Source of the DNA: Paenibacillus alvei DSM 29
GTDB taxonomy: Bacteria; Bacillota; Bacilli; Paenibacillales; Paenibacillaceae
DNA length: 64,000 nucleotides
Assembly: GCF_000293805.1 (NCBI RefSeq)
Contig: NZ_AMBZ01000005.1
Location: forward strand, 248,001 to 312,000
Direction: 5' to 3'
This document shows positions 18,766 through 30,330 of this stretch, piece after piece. Within the stretch, counting starts at the first letter, position 1; each line of letters begins with the position of its first letter. Made by a program: the position numbers and the translations under genes. The notes beneath the pieces are model-generated. The model did no database searches. It saw nothing but the letters and a program-made list of their open reading frames with translations, and had not been told where the DNA came from.

Positions 18766-20324
18766 TTATGGGAATAAGGACAACGTAATATTCCATGAAG
18801 TCCCATCATAGTTCATTGTCTGATTTTGATTAACAATAAAATATATAGAATCCCCTTTTTCCACTTCTACTGAGATTTTTATATCGCTCCCTTTGATATC
18901 ATCATTTGAAATTGTATGCCATCCGGTTACAGGCCAAATTTGGCTTTTATTTTTCATAATTTTTACGCGAACCCCATCACCAAGAACTTGCCCTTTTAGT
19001 TTTGCTACGTTCCCCGTAATTTGAAGACTCCCATTTCTCGGAGAAACCCAGGTTCGTACAACATCGTTTCCATCTGGATGCATGAAATCTTGAGCAATTC
19101 TCAACCAATAAGAACTCCCCTGCCACTGTTTACGCTCATCATTCCACGTTAAGTTCTTATACTCTTTCCCATCCCACTCTTGATAGTACCAATTATCTTT
19201 GCCTTGGATCGTCGAGAATTCCCCTTTGAACCATTATAAACAGAAGGGATATACATGATCATTGGATTCCAATAGGTGGTATCATAATCGATCGTTTGAT
19301 TCTGATTTACTATAAAATAAATGGAATCCCCTTTCTCTACCTCCGTCACTAAAGAAATATTCACGCCTTTCGTATCATCACATGCTATATCCTTCCATTC
19401 TGATGTTGGCCATATCTGAGTACGATTTTTCTTTATTTTTACACGTACCCCATCCCCATATATTTGCCTTTCTAATTTTGCGACTTTTCCGGTAATATTT
19501 ATTTTACCATCCTTTGGGGCTACCCATTTTCGTACCGAATCATTACCATCAGGATGCTGAAACTCTCTAGCTATTCTGAGCCAGAAAGTACTACCTTGCC
19601 ATTGCTTTAGGTCAGCATTCCAAGTCAGGTCTTTGTACTCTTTCCCATTCCATTCTTGATAATACCAGTTACCGTCCCCTTGTATTGAAGAAAACTCTTT
19701 AATTGCAGAAGACGTAATATATGTGATTTTAGGATCCCAATATGTTCCATCATAATCAATTGTTTGCTTTTGATTAACTATGAAAAAGATAGAATCCCCT
19801 TTTTCTACCTCTGTCGTTATATTAACATCTATGCCCTGAGTATCATTGAATGCTATCTCTTGCCAACCGGAAGAGGGCCATATTTGGACTTCATTTTTCA
19901 TTACTTTCACTTGAACGCCATCCCCGAGTACTTGGCCCTCCATTTTTGCTACCTTCCCCATTATTTTGATTTCTCCACGTTTCGGGGCTACCCATTTTCG
20001 AACCGAATCATTACCATCCGGATGTTGAAACTCACGAGCCACCCTTAGCCAATACTGACTTCCTTTCCACTGTTTTAATGCATCATCCCATTCTAAACTT
20101 TTATATTCTTTTCCATCCCATTCTTGATAGTACCAATGATTTCTTCCTTGATTCGATGAGAAATCACTAGATGCAACATAGGGGATCTCATTATCACGAT
20201 ATATTTTCATCTTTTCTACTAAATTACCGTTGTTATCATATATAAATTCGGTTTGCGTCAATCGGTTTGATTCATCATATGTATAATCTATATTTTCTGC
20301 ATATATGAGTCCTGACTGGATCAT
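18766..20324 (-). pseudogene. YD hairpin plus three type B modules, truncated and frameshifted
   Basis: The 5' end keeps only the tail of a signal peptide (IYAEN) directly after a hairpin, with no ribosome site, so the front is probably lost. One YD pair (DYTYDESNRL then YDNNGNLVEK) is followed by modules of about 140 residues marked by NWYYQEW, HPDGNDSVRKW and GDSIYFIVNQ. The frame breaks at a C4 run (19221-19224); one more base restores the third module down to 18766. The same module type occurs in 28030-29666. The fold is probably a beta sandwich; the ligand is unknown. Confidence 0.65.
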
Positions 20325-20340
20325 GGTTAATAATTACAAT

Positions 20341-20372
20341 CAAAAAGGGGATTACTCCCTTTTTCGTTTTTT
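20341..20372. terminator. Hairpin with T-run
   Basis: AAAAAGGG and CCCTTTTT around six bases, between two minus-strand lectin-YD genes. Confidence 0.55.
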
Positions 20373-20407
20373 CATGATTACGTATCCCTTCTAAAATTAT
20401 TTTCACG

Positions 20408-21461
20408 TCACATCAAATTTCCATTAGCATCATACTGATACTCATCTTTTTTTATTATAATATCATCTAGGGATAACGATCCTCCATTATGAATTCCTCA
20501 TACGACGAGAAAATAGTTTTCTTCCTCTCCTGTTTTAAAGGTAATCGTCTTCGTTCCCGTCTTACTCGCTTGTCCTGTCCATTCCGTCCACCCTTTATCG
20601 CTTTTAAAATCCGATCCTACTCCCCTGGCCGTAAAATAAAAATAACCATTATTATTTCCTTGTACAGGCTCTACTATGCTCTTATAAGAAAACATCACCG
20701 CATAGGTTGTAATTTTTTCAAACTGTACTTTATTCGCATTGGTGTAAATCGCATCTTTCCACTCTTCTTTCAGAGAGGATTCCACATACACAGAATGCTT
20801 TCCCGTGATGATTTGCTGCGGGTCGCTTGTTATCCTGCCGGCTCCCGCTATGTAATTTGTTTGGTTCAGGTCTCCTCTCTCGAACGACTCACTCAACTTT
20901 TGAATACTTATATCATCTAAGGATAATGCCCCTCCGTTATGGATTCCCCATATTAGAAAATAGTTTTCTTCCTCGCCTGTTTTAAAGGTGACCGTCTTCG
21001 TTCCCATCTTGCCCGCTTGTCCTGTCCATTCCATCCACCCTTTATCGCTTTTATAATCCGAGCCTACTCCCCTGGCCGTAAAATAAAAGTACCCATTTTT
21101 CCCTTGTACAGGCTCTACTATGCTCTTATAAGAAAACGTCACCGCATAGGTTGTATTTTTTTTCAAACTGTACTTTATTCTTGTTAGTATAAATTGCATC
21201 TTTCCACTCTTCTTTTGGAGAGGACTCCACATACACAGAATGCTTTCCCGTGATGATTTGCTGCGGGTCGCTTGTTATCCTGCCGGCTCCCGCTATGTAA
21301 TTTGTTTGGTTCAGGTCTCCTCTCTCGAACGACTCTATAACGTTACTAAAATCGTTTAAATCACGAGATATACCAGCCATCACATAGCTGTCACATGAAA
21401 TTGTAAAGTATAACATGCTTATAAGAAAAAGATAAGCCACTCTTTTTATGCATTCATTCAT
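20408..21461 (-). pseudogene. secreted type C modules plus half YD motif, broken twice
   Basis: The gene starts with a signal peptide behind an AAAGGTGATC site, followed by two repeats of about 125 residues (ESFERGDLNQTNY, VTFSYKSI, GIHNGGALSLDDI) and a C-terminal YQYDANGNLM. An A8 run (21156-21163, seen as T8 on the plus strand) shifts the frame; A7 would fit. A TGA at 20498-20500 stands where the first repeat has a tryptophan codon (TGG). Two separate lesions suggest a true pseudogene. The same module type occurs in 36184-37739. Confidence 0.65.
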
Positions 21462-21535
21462 TTTACGATCACCTTTCTTTTATACTTTCTTTACTGTATG
21501 ACATTACAATTGTTCTTTCGTGCTACTTTTTACTT

Positions 21536-21870
21536 AGAAGCGTAACGGATCTACGGTTACTGTACCTAATGCGGTATCTTCTACCGCAAAGGTGTTAAAA
21601 TGCACTCTTTCTCGGCCGCTTTACCGGAGGTTATGCATTTACACTTAGCCAGTCCGTGTTTCCGCTATTCGAATGGCACATCGTTTCCCATTAACTTGTT
21701 GTTCACATCGAAATAATTCAGGATGACCTGCACCTTGGCATTGTTTAAGTTCGAAAATCGCAATCTGAATGTTCAATGTAAGATGTTGCTCCTGTTATAC
21801 CGGTACGTCTTATAAGAATGTATGCATTACTCCTTTGGGCATGCTCGTGCCTTTACCAGTTTCATTTTTC
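21536..21870 (-). pseudogene. remnant of a type A CBM-like module
   Basis: The minus strand shows decayed similarity to the gene at 31968-33668, including the ends of a module (VTVDPLRF-like) and the FFQD-like region with several frameshifts. No open frame remains. Confidence 0.5.
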
Positions 21871-22130
21871 TAAAGTAAGCCGTATGTAGTATTCCCCCGT
21901 ATCTTAACCCCCCATAAAATTTGACACAATTCTTTATATTCTACGCTCCTTATAATCTATTCTCATAGATTATACCTTCATTGGAATATAGCTGAATACG
22001 TTTCGTTTGTATGATTTTACTAGCTTGAAGATAAAAGCTTAATTTTTGAAAAAGCCGAACCTCAGATGCTTTGAATTCGGTTACGATCCTGAACGCTGTC
22101 TATCGTACGTCAGCTCAGGTGAATAAGTAA
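21871..22130. other. intergenic stretch, nothing recognised
   Basis: AT-rich sequence between the decayed module and the terminator of the main Rhs unit. No gene, repeat or R copy was seen. Confidence 0.5.
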
Positions 22131-22131
22131 G

Positions 22132-22163
22132 AAAAACCTCGAAGGTAATCAAACCCTTCGAGG
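22132..22163 (-). terminator. Terminator of the main Rhs operon
   Basis: On the minus strand CCTCGAAGG/CCTTCGAGG with nine loop bases is followed by TTTTT, just after the immunity gene. Confidence 0.9.
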
Positions 22164-22172
22164 CCCTAGAAA

Positions 22173-22553
22173 TTAATTATTCTTATTTAGTCTTTCCATT
22201 GCTTCTTCAAGTGTTTCATATTGGATGTTATCATATTCCCAATCTAAATAACGATTAATAGCTTTTGCAACTTCATCCCAAGTAGGTCGGATACAATCCT
22301 CTAATATCTTATTAATTTCCTTCTCTACTAAAGTCAAATCAAATTCATTTACAATGAATGTCGCTCTGCCATCTATTATCTTATCTTCATCTAAAATAGC
22401 AAGCAGTCTTTTAGGTGTCATTACCCTAAAATAAAAATACTCGACTCCTTCTGAATCAGCGGTCCCTATATCTGCGCTCGCAGGAAGTACGAAATCATCT
22501 TTTTGTTCAGCTTCTCCACGAACTAATATTCTCTTTAGGACAGGAACTACCAT
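22173..22553 (-). CDS. immunity protein of the main Rhs toxin (Imm8-like)
   Basis: A 126-residue acidic cytosolic protein starting 24 bases after the toxin stop and followed by the terminator, the standard place for an immunity gene. The order of motifs (FYFRVMTPKRLLAILD, TWDEVAKAINRYLDWEYD) recalls the Imm8 family as I remember it. It should bind and neutralise the C-terminal toxin domain of the preceding gene. The role is inferred from position; the family name is tentative. Confidence 0.7.
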   Translation of the reverse strand: MVVPVLKRILVRGEAEQKDDFVLPASADIGTADSEGVEYFYFRVMTPKRLLAILDEDKIIDGRATFIVNEFDLTLVEKEINKILEDCIRPTWDEVAKAINRYLDWEYDNIQYETLEEAMERLNKNN

Positions 22554-22577
22554 ATACTCACTCTCTCTTTAATTAAT

Positions 22578-25500
22578 TTATTCGATGTCGACATGATAAT
22601 TAGTAAGTTGTTTCCCTTTACTATTAAATGTCTCAAAATTAGCTTCATACACCGTAGTTCCTTGTTTTTTGCTCTTACCGTATTTTACTCCAGTTCTCAC
22701 AGATCTCGACCCGTCTTTACTAATGTATAACATTCCACCATCAATTTTTTGTATTTTAGCACCTTTTCCTACGAAATCAAGAGCAGCATCATTTACAAGG
22801 CTTGCGGATACTTTTGCCCCCGCTAATCCATCAATGGATTTTTTTGAGTTTCTAGCCATATTTGCTAGGTCAGAAGCTGTACCGCAAAAACTGTTAATAT
22901 TATGAACCCAAATTCCCAATTCACTTACGAAGTAAGTATGGAAATCTGCAACAGTAAAGTTATAAACCTTAACTTTCTCATCATGCTTTACAATCTTAAT
23001 GTTGTCAATTGTTAAGGTATTTCCGTTACTCTGCTGTAGCTTATCCTTCACTTGCAAGTCTACCGCTAATACCCAACCTTTACCTTCTACCCAAAACGGA
23101 TGATTGTCGGTTGTCTCAATGGCCTGGTCACCTACTGTTAGTTCATAGATGACTTCCTTATCATTTCGATAAAGATGCGTAACTTCCTTATACGCAGTCT
23201 CGCCTGTTTCTTCATTCTTGGAAAGAACCTTATCTCCGACCTCAATGTCTTCGATATTCTTCTCCCCTTCGTCTGTTAATACCTTCGTCCCTGCTGTAAA
23301 ACAATTACACTTTGCAAGTGAATTCACTGCTTTACTAACTTTAGATCCAACTTTACCAGCTTTTAATACTTTTCCCCAAGGCAGAAAAGAAGCTACAGTC
23401 AGGGCTTTTTCATTCAAAGAGCCATCAGGATTCAAAAGCGTATTTACATCATCCAGTATTAAAAAATTGGCTCCTTCAACTAACAATGTTTTACCTGCTT
23501 CGGCCTGTCCTTTTAGAATCGTCTTGCATTGTCCCGGACTCGCTGCACACGTCATTGCAGGTGTTGGTGCCATCGGTATCCCAATATGTCCACTCGGATC
23601 TACGTATTTCAACGGATTATTCTTTACATACGTATACAAATTCTGGCTCAGCGGGTTACCCAGTTCCCCTTCATACGTATCCTCATTAATAAATCGTCCG
23701 ATGCTTGGATCGTACCATCTTGCACGCAAATATTGCAAATTCGTTGCCGCATCCCAATACTCTCCCGAGTAGCGGAAGTTGTTCGGTACTTGCTCCTCTT
23801 GGGTCAATGGGTTGCCCCAGATATCATAAGTGTAACGGTTCAGTACATTTCCTTGCGCATCCCGGATTTCGGTAATGTCACCGTGTCCATTGGATACGTA
23901 GTAGTGCATATCTTGTCCCGGAACCTGACGGGCCATTAGCTTACCTTTCGATTCATGAATATATGCTGCCGTAATCGTGACGCTGCCGTTCGCTTCTACC
24001 TTGCCTTCTGCGACAATCTTTGCCCGATCATCATAATAATAACGAGTCGTCACGCCGCCTTCGGTGCGTTCTACCATCAGGTTGTCCCCATTATAGCGAT
24101 AGCTAACGCCTTTGCCGTCTTCCGTCGTTACTTGGGTCAGGCGGTTGCGGCTATCGTATGCATAGTTAGCTCCCTTGATATCCGGTACCTGATCACTTTG
24201 CAACGTGCTGCGGTTATCCCGTTGATCGTACGTATAGGCCTCATTGAATTGGCTTGATGTCTTGATCCGGTTCAGTGGATCGTAGCTGAATTGGAAAGTC
24301 GATCCATTGTCGTTTTTCGCTACAATGTTGCGATTGTTGTCGTACTGGTACGCATACTGTCCGAATTGCACATTGTTCTGAGACTGTTGAATACCTGACA
24401 GATTGAATCCATCGTAATTGTATGATTCGCTATATCCGTTTAAAGAGTTAAATTTTGCAAGCTGCTTGGATTGTGGGTTGAATTCGTATGTAAATTCCGA
24501 TAGGATCGTGCCGCTTCCATCCAGTGCCTTTAGCTTCGTAGGAGTCGGCTGTTCATATAGGTAATCTACATTAGACGTCAGGGCAAAGTTAGATGTCGTA
24601 ACCGTTTGCTTGGTGCGCAACTGGCGTGCTTCATAGTCAAAGCTCAGCTTCGTTTGATCCGGATACAGAATCGATTCCAATTCGCCCGTTGGATAATAGG
24701 CATATTGGGTCTTTCCCGTACCGTCGGACATCGATACTCGTCTTCCCATCGCATCATACTGATACATTATCGTCTCGTCCGAAGCCTTGCTGCTCGTTAA
24801 CAAATCAAGCTGGTTATACTCGAATTCTTGCGTTTGTCCTTTTTTGTCCACGAGCCGTGCAATATTGCCGTTCGCGTCATAATACATCTTTTTGCTTTGC
24901 TTGCTTGGATCGATTTGCTGGATCAAGCGACCGATTTCATCATATTTTTTCTGAACGGTATTACCATCCGCATATTTGACTTCAACCATATCACCCAGCA
25001 AATTATATTGGTAGCGAGTCGTTTTGCCTTCTCCGTCCGTAACGGCTATCAGACGCCCCAATGCGTCATACTCATAGTTGGTCACGTTATTGTTAGCATC
25101 GGTTGAACTCGTTACATTTCCTGCATAATCATACTTGTAACGTGCCAACACTACATTTCCAGATGGCTTGAGCTCTTCCTTCAATGTCACTCTGCCTAGA
25201 ATATCGTACGTTTCTTTAATCGGATTGTTTGTTCCGTCTATCACGGTTTTGGTATTTGCGCCGTCATCATACTGATAACGCGTAGCAGCAAAATACCCCG
25301 GTTGTTCAGCTATGACACGTCCCCAGGCATCATATTCATATTGGGTGGCCGAACCGTTGAAGTCTCCCTTGGAAATCAAATCGCCATATTCGTTGTAACG
25401 ATGCTCTGCCGTCCCTCGCCCATTCGTTTCCTTGATTAATCGTCCGAAAGGATCAAAGAATCGCTCCGTTTGTTGTCCGGCTGCATCCGTGACTACTATA

Positions 25501-27959
25501 CGATTGTTCACGTCGTCATATTCAATCTTGGTTTGTGACCCGTCAGCATTAGTTACCGCAGTTACACGATTCAAATCATCATACGTATAGGTGATGGCCT
25601 GTCCTTTGCCATCCACAAATTGATACAGCATGCCAGTCTCGGGAATATATCTGGCCTCTGTCGTCAACTCTCCGGACACGCCATCCGCATCCTTAACCGT
25701 TACCGATTGCTTATTCGGGAACATATAGTTATGGATTTCATTGAACTCCTGCCGAATGACGGTGTCCTTCGCGTTATCGCCTTTGATTTGAATCGTCGTC
25801 GGATTGCCATGCACGTCGCGCTCATAGCGAACTTGATTCAATAACCGCCCCTGACCGTCTTGCAGAGTAGTCTGCTGAAGACCACCATGCTCGGTTTCAT
25901 ATTCATACTGGGCGATCAGGTCGGACTGAGGGCCAACAGCCGTAGTCATTTTCGTCAGCTTTTGAGCCTGAGCTTGAGGAATGTACTTATATTCATAGCT
26001 GCTGGTTACGTTTAGAGGGTTAGTCTCCTCAATGACATTTCCGAATTCATCATATTTATAACTTGTCGTTCTCGTAGAAGAGCCTGAAGCTCCGTAACTG
26101 GTTTCCGAAATCCAAATGGGCTTGGAATGCAGCATTTTCCTATCCGAATTTTCATTATATCTATAGGTAACGCTCTTGCTTTCATTGCTTCCTTTTGCTG
26201 TCGTTTCACTTTTATTATGATAAAGAATCGGTGGATCTAACGTAAAAGTGTAGTAGTTCCCCTCATTCATTCTTTCATATTCTTCTCTGTAACTGACAGA
26301 ATAGTTATGATTAGTGATGGTACGGCCATCATCCACCCTAACATTATAGGTAACATTTCCGAATATCTTTCCGAAATCTTCTGGAAATGTAACGGTTTGC
26401 CGATTAGAGACAACGGTAGCACCCGTATTCGTGCTATACAGCAGTTTGCGTTCGTTATATACGACCTGGTATTCAATCGCGTAAAAACCTATCTTGCGGA
26501 TCTCGGACGAACTAGTGAACTGGGACTGTGCTTTGGTCGGATGCTCGATCATCCCCAGCGTTACACAATCGGTTACTCCCCAATAGAGCATTTGTTCGCT
26601 GAAATCTTCCTTTTTATTAAACATACTGTATCCCGGAAGAATATTGGATGGCAGTGTACGTATTTCGTAATAATAAGTCGTGATTCGCCCTACTGAATCA
26701 ACGACCTCTTTTAATATATATCGGTCTTCAGCATTTAGGGTAATCTTTTTTCTCACATATTTGACGACTTGTTCCTTGGGTTGATTCGTTGCAGGATCTG
26801 TATATTTTACCGCTGCTTCTACGTGATTACCCATGTCTCGAATGTAGAGATAATTGGATTTCCCCTTCTCTTTTCCTGCTTTGGTCGAAGCAGCTATTCT
26901 AAATAATTCATCTCCAATATGGGTAAAGTCGAGACAGTTATTATTTTGGTCATTTATCCGCAAAAGCAGGCCGTCTTCATCAAAATAGTAATCTAATCCC
27001 TGATTGTAATCGCCAAGAATATATCGAGATCCTTTCGGCGCGTCATTTTTTTTGTCGTCGTAAACCGGACCAAAACTCAAATCTCTGAAGGGATTACCCA
27101 CTATATCGTATCCATCTATCGCGAATGTTCCGCGTTGGGGAAGATAAAGAAATTTTTGATCTTCGGCTACTTTAAGATAAGGGATATCCCACATCCACCC
27201 TTTTCCTAGCGAAGAACGACGCTCTTCTTCCGGCTTGCGGGGCAACTGTTTATGTCTTGCCTCACTGTAGTAAATATCATCTTTACCGCGCGAACTATCG
27301 TACACGCGACGCAATTCGAAGTCCAAACCATTCGGCCCGGGAAGAACGAGATCAGTTTGCTCTACATGCAGAGAACCATCGATTGTCGAAATACTCTCGC
27401 CGGCGTCCCCGACTGAATATGGCGCTTGATCAAACTTTAGCTCTTTTTGCTTCAATGCAAAGCTATCATAGTTCGAAGAGGACACGGATCGCTTAGAGCG
27501 ACGAAATTTGGGAACCTCATATACAGAGTCCGTAACGCTTGTTTTCTTAACATCCCCGTCACTCTCCACGTTCGACAAATGATCATACACGCTTGTCGTT
27601 ACCGAAGGCTGCTGTTCTGAGGCATTTCGCGAAATATTAGGATACAAGCGGTTCATATATTGCTCGTACGAGCCTCCGCGCTGCTTCTCCAGCAGCCCCT
27701 CATAGATATGGTGCAGCAGGTATCCTTTGGTTACTTCACCATAAACCCAATCGCCATCAACTTGAAATTTTTCGGCTACTGATGAAACTGTAATAATATC
27801 TTGCGGATTTAGATCCTTAGGCTGTTGGCTGTACACTGCATCAGTAACTGAAAGATTAGACAGCTCAGCATCGGATGACATCACTTCTTGAGCATAAGTA
27901 AGTGGTATACTCGTAAACGCTAAAATAAATGTTAAAATTAGTGATATATACTTCTTCAC
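22578..27959 (-). CDS. main Rhs/WapA-type YD-repeat toxin with HINT domain
   Basis: A secreted polymorphic toxin of 1793 residues. GTG 27959 is chosen because AGGAGA stands 6 bases before it; TTG 27977 would be the alternative. Order: signal peptide (about 1-25), an N-terminal DUF6531-like region, many YD repeats (about 620-1380), the Rhs core with YLRARWYDPSIGRFI ending DPSGH (about 1460), a HINT domain from CFTAGTKV to GIWVHN (about 1550-1685), and a toxin tip of about 105 residues. The YD part forms a hollow shell in characterised Rhs proteins; HINT domains can self-cleave. The tip family is not recognised. The gene is intact. Confidence 0.9.
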   Translation of the reverse strand: MKKYISLILTFILAFTSIPLTYAQEVMSSDAELSNLSVTDAVYSQQPKDLNPQDIITVSSVAEKFQVDGDWVYGEVTKGYLLHHIYEGLLEKQRGGSYEQYMNRLYPNISRNASEQQPSVTTSVYDHLSNVESDGDVKKTSVTDSVYEVPKFRRSKRSVSSSNYDSFALKQKELKFDQAPYSVGDAGESISTIDGSLHVEQTDLVLPGPNGLDFELRRVYDSSRGKDDIYYSEARHKQLPRKPEEERRSSLGKGWMWDIPYLKVAEDQKFLYLPQRGTFAIDGYDIVGNPFRDLSFGPVYDDKKNDAPKGSRYILGDYNQGLDYYFDEDGLLLRINDQNNNCLDFTHIGDELFRIAASTKAGKEKGKSNYLYIRDMGNHVEAAVKYTDPATNQPKEQVVKYVRKKITLNAEDRYILKEVVDSVGRITTYYYEIRTLPSNILPGYSMFNKKEDFSEQMLYWGVTDCVTLGMIEHPTKAQSQFTSSSEIRKIGFYAIEYQVVYNERKLLYSTNTGATVVSNRQTVTFPEDFGKIFGNVTYNVRVDDGRTITNHNYSVSYREEYERMNEGNYYTFTLDPPILYHNKSETTAKGSNESKSVTYRYNENSDRKMLHSKPIWISETSYGASGSSTRTTSYKYDEFGNVIEETNPLNVTSSYEYKYIPQAQAQKLTKMTTAVGPQSDLIAQYEYETEHGGLQQTTLQDGQGRLLNQVRYERDVHGNPTTIQIKGDNAKDTVIRQEFNEIHNYMFPNKQSVTVKDADGVSGELTTEARYIPETGMLYQFVDGKGQAITYTYDDLNRVTAVTNADGSQTKIEYDDVNNRIVVTDAAGQQTERFFDPFGRLIKETNGRGTAEHRYNEYGDLISKGDFNGSATQYEYDAWGRVIAEQPGYFAATRYQYDDGANTKTVIDGTNNPIKETYDILGRVTLKEELKPSGNVVLARYKYDYAGNVTSSTDANNNVTNYEYDALGRLIAVTDGEGKTTRYQYNLLGDMVEVKYADGNTVQKKYDEIGRLIQQIDPSKQSKKMYYDANGNIARLVDKKGQTQEFEYNQLDLLTSSKASDETIMYQYDAMGRRVSMSDGTGKTQYAYYPTGELESILYPDQTKLSFDYEARQLRTKQTVTTSNFALTSNVDYLYEQPTPTKLKALDGSGTILSEFTYEFNPQSKQLAKFNSLNGYSESYNYDGFNLSGIQQSQNNVQFGQYAYQYDNNRNIVAKNDNGSTFQFSYDPLNRIKTSSQFNEAYTYDQRDNRSTLQSDQVPDIKGANYAYDSRNRLTQVTTEDGKGVSYRYNGDNLMVERTEGGVTTRYYYDDRAKIVAEGKVEANGSVTITAAYIHESKGKLMARQVPGQDMHYYVSNGHGDITEIRDAQGNVLNRYTYDIWGNPLTQEEQVPNNFRYSGEYWDAATNLQYLRARWYDPSIGRFINEDTYEGELGNPLSQNLYTYVKNNPLKYVDPSGHIGIPMAPTPAMTCAASPGQCKTILKGQAEAGKTLLVEGANFLILDDVNTLLNPDGSLNEKALTVASFLPWGKVLKAGKVGSKVSKAVNSLAKCNCFTAGTKVLTDEGEKNIEDIEVGDKVLSKNEETGETAYKEVTHLYRNDKEVIYELTVGDQAIETTDNHPFWVEGKGWVLAVDLQVKDKLQQSNGNTLTIDNIKIVKHDEKVKVYNFTVADFHTYFVSELGIWVHNINSFCGTASDLANMARNSKKSIDGLAGAKVSASLVNDAALDFVGKGAKIQKIDGGMLYISKDGSRSVRTGVKYGKSKKQGTTVYEANFETFNSKGKQLTNYHVDIE

Positions 27960-28029
27960 GCTGCTTCTCCTGTTCAATGTTTTTATGTATCAAAAAACAC
28001 CTTAATTAAATGAATAGAGCTTACATCAT

Positions 28030-29666
28030 TCACTTACTCTTTTCACGCCTAATTAAGTTGCCATTTGCATCATAGTAATGATAAATGATTCTACCATCTG
28101 GAGATGTTATCGTTTCCAACTTGTTGCCAGCATCGTATGAATATATCGTCGCGTGTGCTTCAGAATCATAATGGATGGATATCGTCCAATTCGTACTATC
28201 GCAATGATTCGTACCGTTCGCATTTATTACAAAATATAAAACTCCGCCTTCGCTTATCGGCAGTACGGTATCATGATCCACCCCAGCATCATTGTTATAA
28301 TCCAGCTTCGCCTGCCAAACTGCATTGTAGCCGTTTAAAATGGTTGCTTTGACACCATCGCCACATGCTGTATTACTTTTGGATACGTGTCCACTCACAC
28401 GTACCGAACCTGACTTTGGAGCCACCCATTTTCGGACGGAATCAGCCTTATCAGGATGCTGCATCCTATGTGCAACGATCGAAAATGGATATTTTCCTCT
28501 CCACAATTTTTCGTTGAAGTCCCACTTTAAATCCTCATATTGGGAGTCCTCTAATTCTTGATAATACCAATTGGACTGCCCTTGTGCCGAGCTAAATCCA
28601 GATGCAGAAGAGTAAGTTAGATCAGCACTCGGTAGCATATAAGTTATTCGGGGATCCCATGAGGTACCGTCACAATCCGTACTTTCATTCGAAGCTACTA
28701 GAAAACGCAACTTATCATCTACATGAACGGTTATATCATGTTGGACTTGGAGGCCTTCTGCATCATCAAATTGAATAAGAGTTGACCATACGACTTTGTT
28801 GTTTTTCTGGATGGATGCAATGATTCCATTTCCGCACTTCGTGTTCTCCTTGGCCACCTTTCCCGAAATTCGGATCAGTCCGGATTCCGGTGCATTCCAA
28901 GTTCGTACAGAGCTTAGATCGGTTGGATGTTGAAAAGAACGCCCTATGAGCGAATATTGACTTTTCCCTTTCCACACTTGATCCTTCCCATCCCAATTCA
29001 GAAATGAAAAAGCACTTCCTTGACCCTCCTCATAATACCAATTGTTCTGTCCTTGAACGCCACTAAATCCTTCAGAGGCAGAATAGGCTAATGAAGTGTT
29101 CTTGTCTAAATAGGAGATGCTTGGGTCCCAATATGTACCGTCACAATAATTGTTCTGTTCTCCCTTATTCACGATAAAGTAAAGTGCTTCACCAGAGTTA
29201 ATATGCGTTTCATAGTTTGTCATTACCCCGTCGATGTCGTTATACTCGATATGGGTCTTCCAAAGTAATTTCGTATTTTTCCTTATTTCTACTCTAACGC
29301 CATCCCCGCATCCGGGATTACTCTTTGCTACGCGTCCATTTATACGAATTAAGCCACTCTTGGGCGCTACCCATTTCCTTGCAACATCCGTTACATCCGG
29401 ATGATGGATGCCTGCCGCAATGATGGTAAAAGGATGACTCCCCCTCCATAATTGTTCCGACTCATCCCACTTCAAATTAACGTACTCTTTCCCATTCCAT
29501 TCTTGATAAAACCATTGATTCTCCCCTTGAATGGAACTGTAGTCTTTACTAGATACATATGTATTTTATCCAGTTGAGCAAATATTCTGTTCTCGCTATG
29601 GATAAAAATAAGAATGAAGAATGCAAGCATTACCGTAATTTTGATATATGTCCCTTTTGATCGCAA
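28030..29666 (-). pseudogene. secreted three type B modules plus C-terminal YD pair, frameshifted
   Basis: The front encodes a signal peptide ending FAQ; the next frame encodes three modules of about 150 residues (NWYYQE, HPDxxxxVRKW, CGDGV, YFIVN) and a YD pair (IYSYDAGNKL then YYDANGNLIRR). The frames join if a GATAAAATACA site at 29564-29567 regains one A. The start is TTG 29666 behind GGAGG at rather long spacing. It ends about 70 bases before the main Rhs start, with no terminator between, so it should be the first gene of the Rhs operon. Confidence 0.7.
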
Positions 29667-29699
29667 AATAATCCTGAGTCCTCCTTTTTTATACGATTA

Positions 29700-30330
29700 A
29701 TACCGGATTCTAAAGGAACATTAATATTATTTCCATATATTCATAGATTCATATAATATCATTATTTTCCCTACTGCACATTTATTATTTATTAGCATTA
29801 ATTTGTAAAAAATGGACGTTTGATGACCCTTTCATCTGTAATGACGACAACTTATGTTTTTAGCAGTATCTACGGTAACTATTCTTCGTCTATCTTTCTC
29901 TGTACTTGGAATTTCTCTTGTAATAACCATTTATATTCATTTTATTTGCATTATGAATTACTGTTTACTCGATTAGCGACTGTTCCCAATGCCGCTGCAA
30001 CTTTTGTATTTTCATACGTACCCCGTTCAATATTTCCTTGAGTCACAAGCACTTTCTCTGCGAAACTAGCATTAGCGGCGCTTGAGCTCATAAAGTAACA
30101 GTACCGCCACTATCCCTATTAAATGATTTTTGAAAGCAAAATTCACCGCTTTCCCCCTGATCTGTTCCAAGTATCTAATATATTTCCTTTAAGACTTATT
30201 TAACAGTTATTATTCCCCACAATTAGTAAGGAAAAAATGGAATATATTCAATTCCACTCTTTCCAATAGTCATATTAAAATTTACAATGACTATACGTAC
30301 TAACTATATATAGGGGGATCTAATGTACTG
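29700..30330. other. AT-rich intergenic region with a lectin-YD remnant
   Basis: Mostly AT-rich. On the minus strand about 29955-30110 resembles the signal-peptide end of the type C gene at 36184-37739 (NASFAEK then a decayed ERGTY). The rest holds no convincing gene; the plus strand end carries the leader of the gene at 30331. Confidence 0.45.

Noticed and set aside
23955..24257. plus-strand frames opposite the Rhs YD repeats, recurring at 55246-55548
   Set aside because: They are shadows of the repetitive Rhs coding strand and recur wherever it does.
29820..30041. short plus-strand frame with GNYSSS, similar to a type C module phrase
   Set aside because: Similarity covers a few residues only and the opposite strand carries a better remnant; likely chance.
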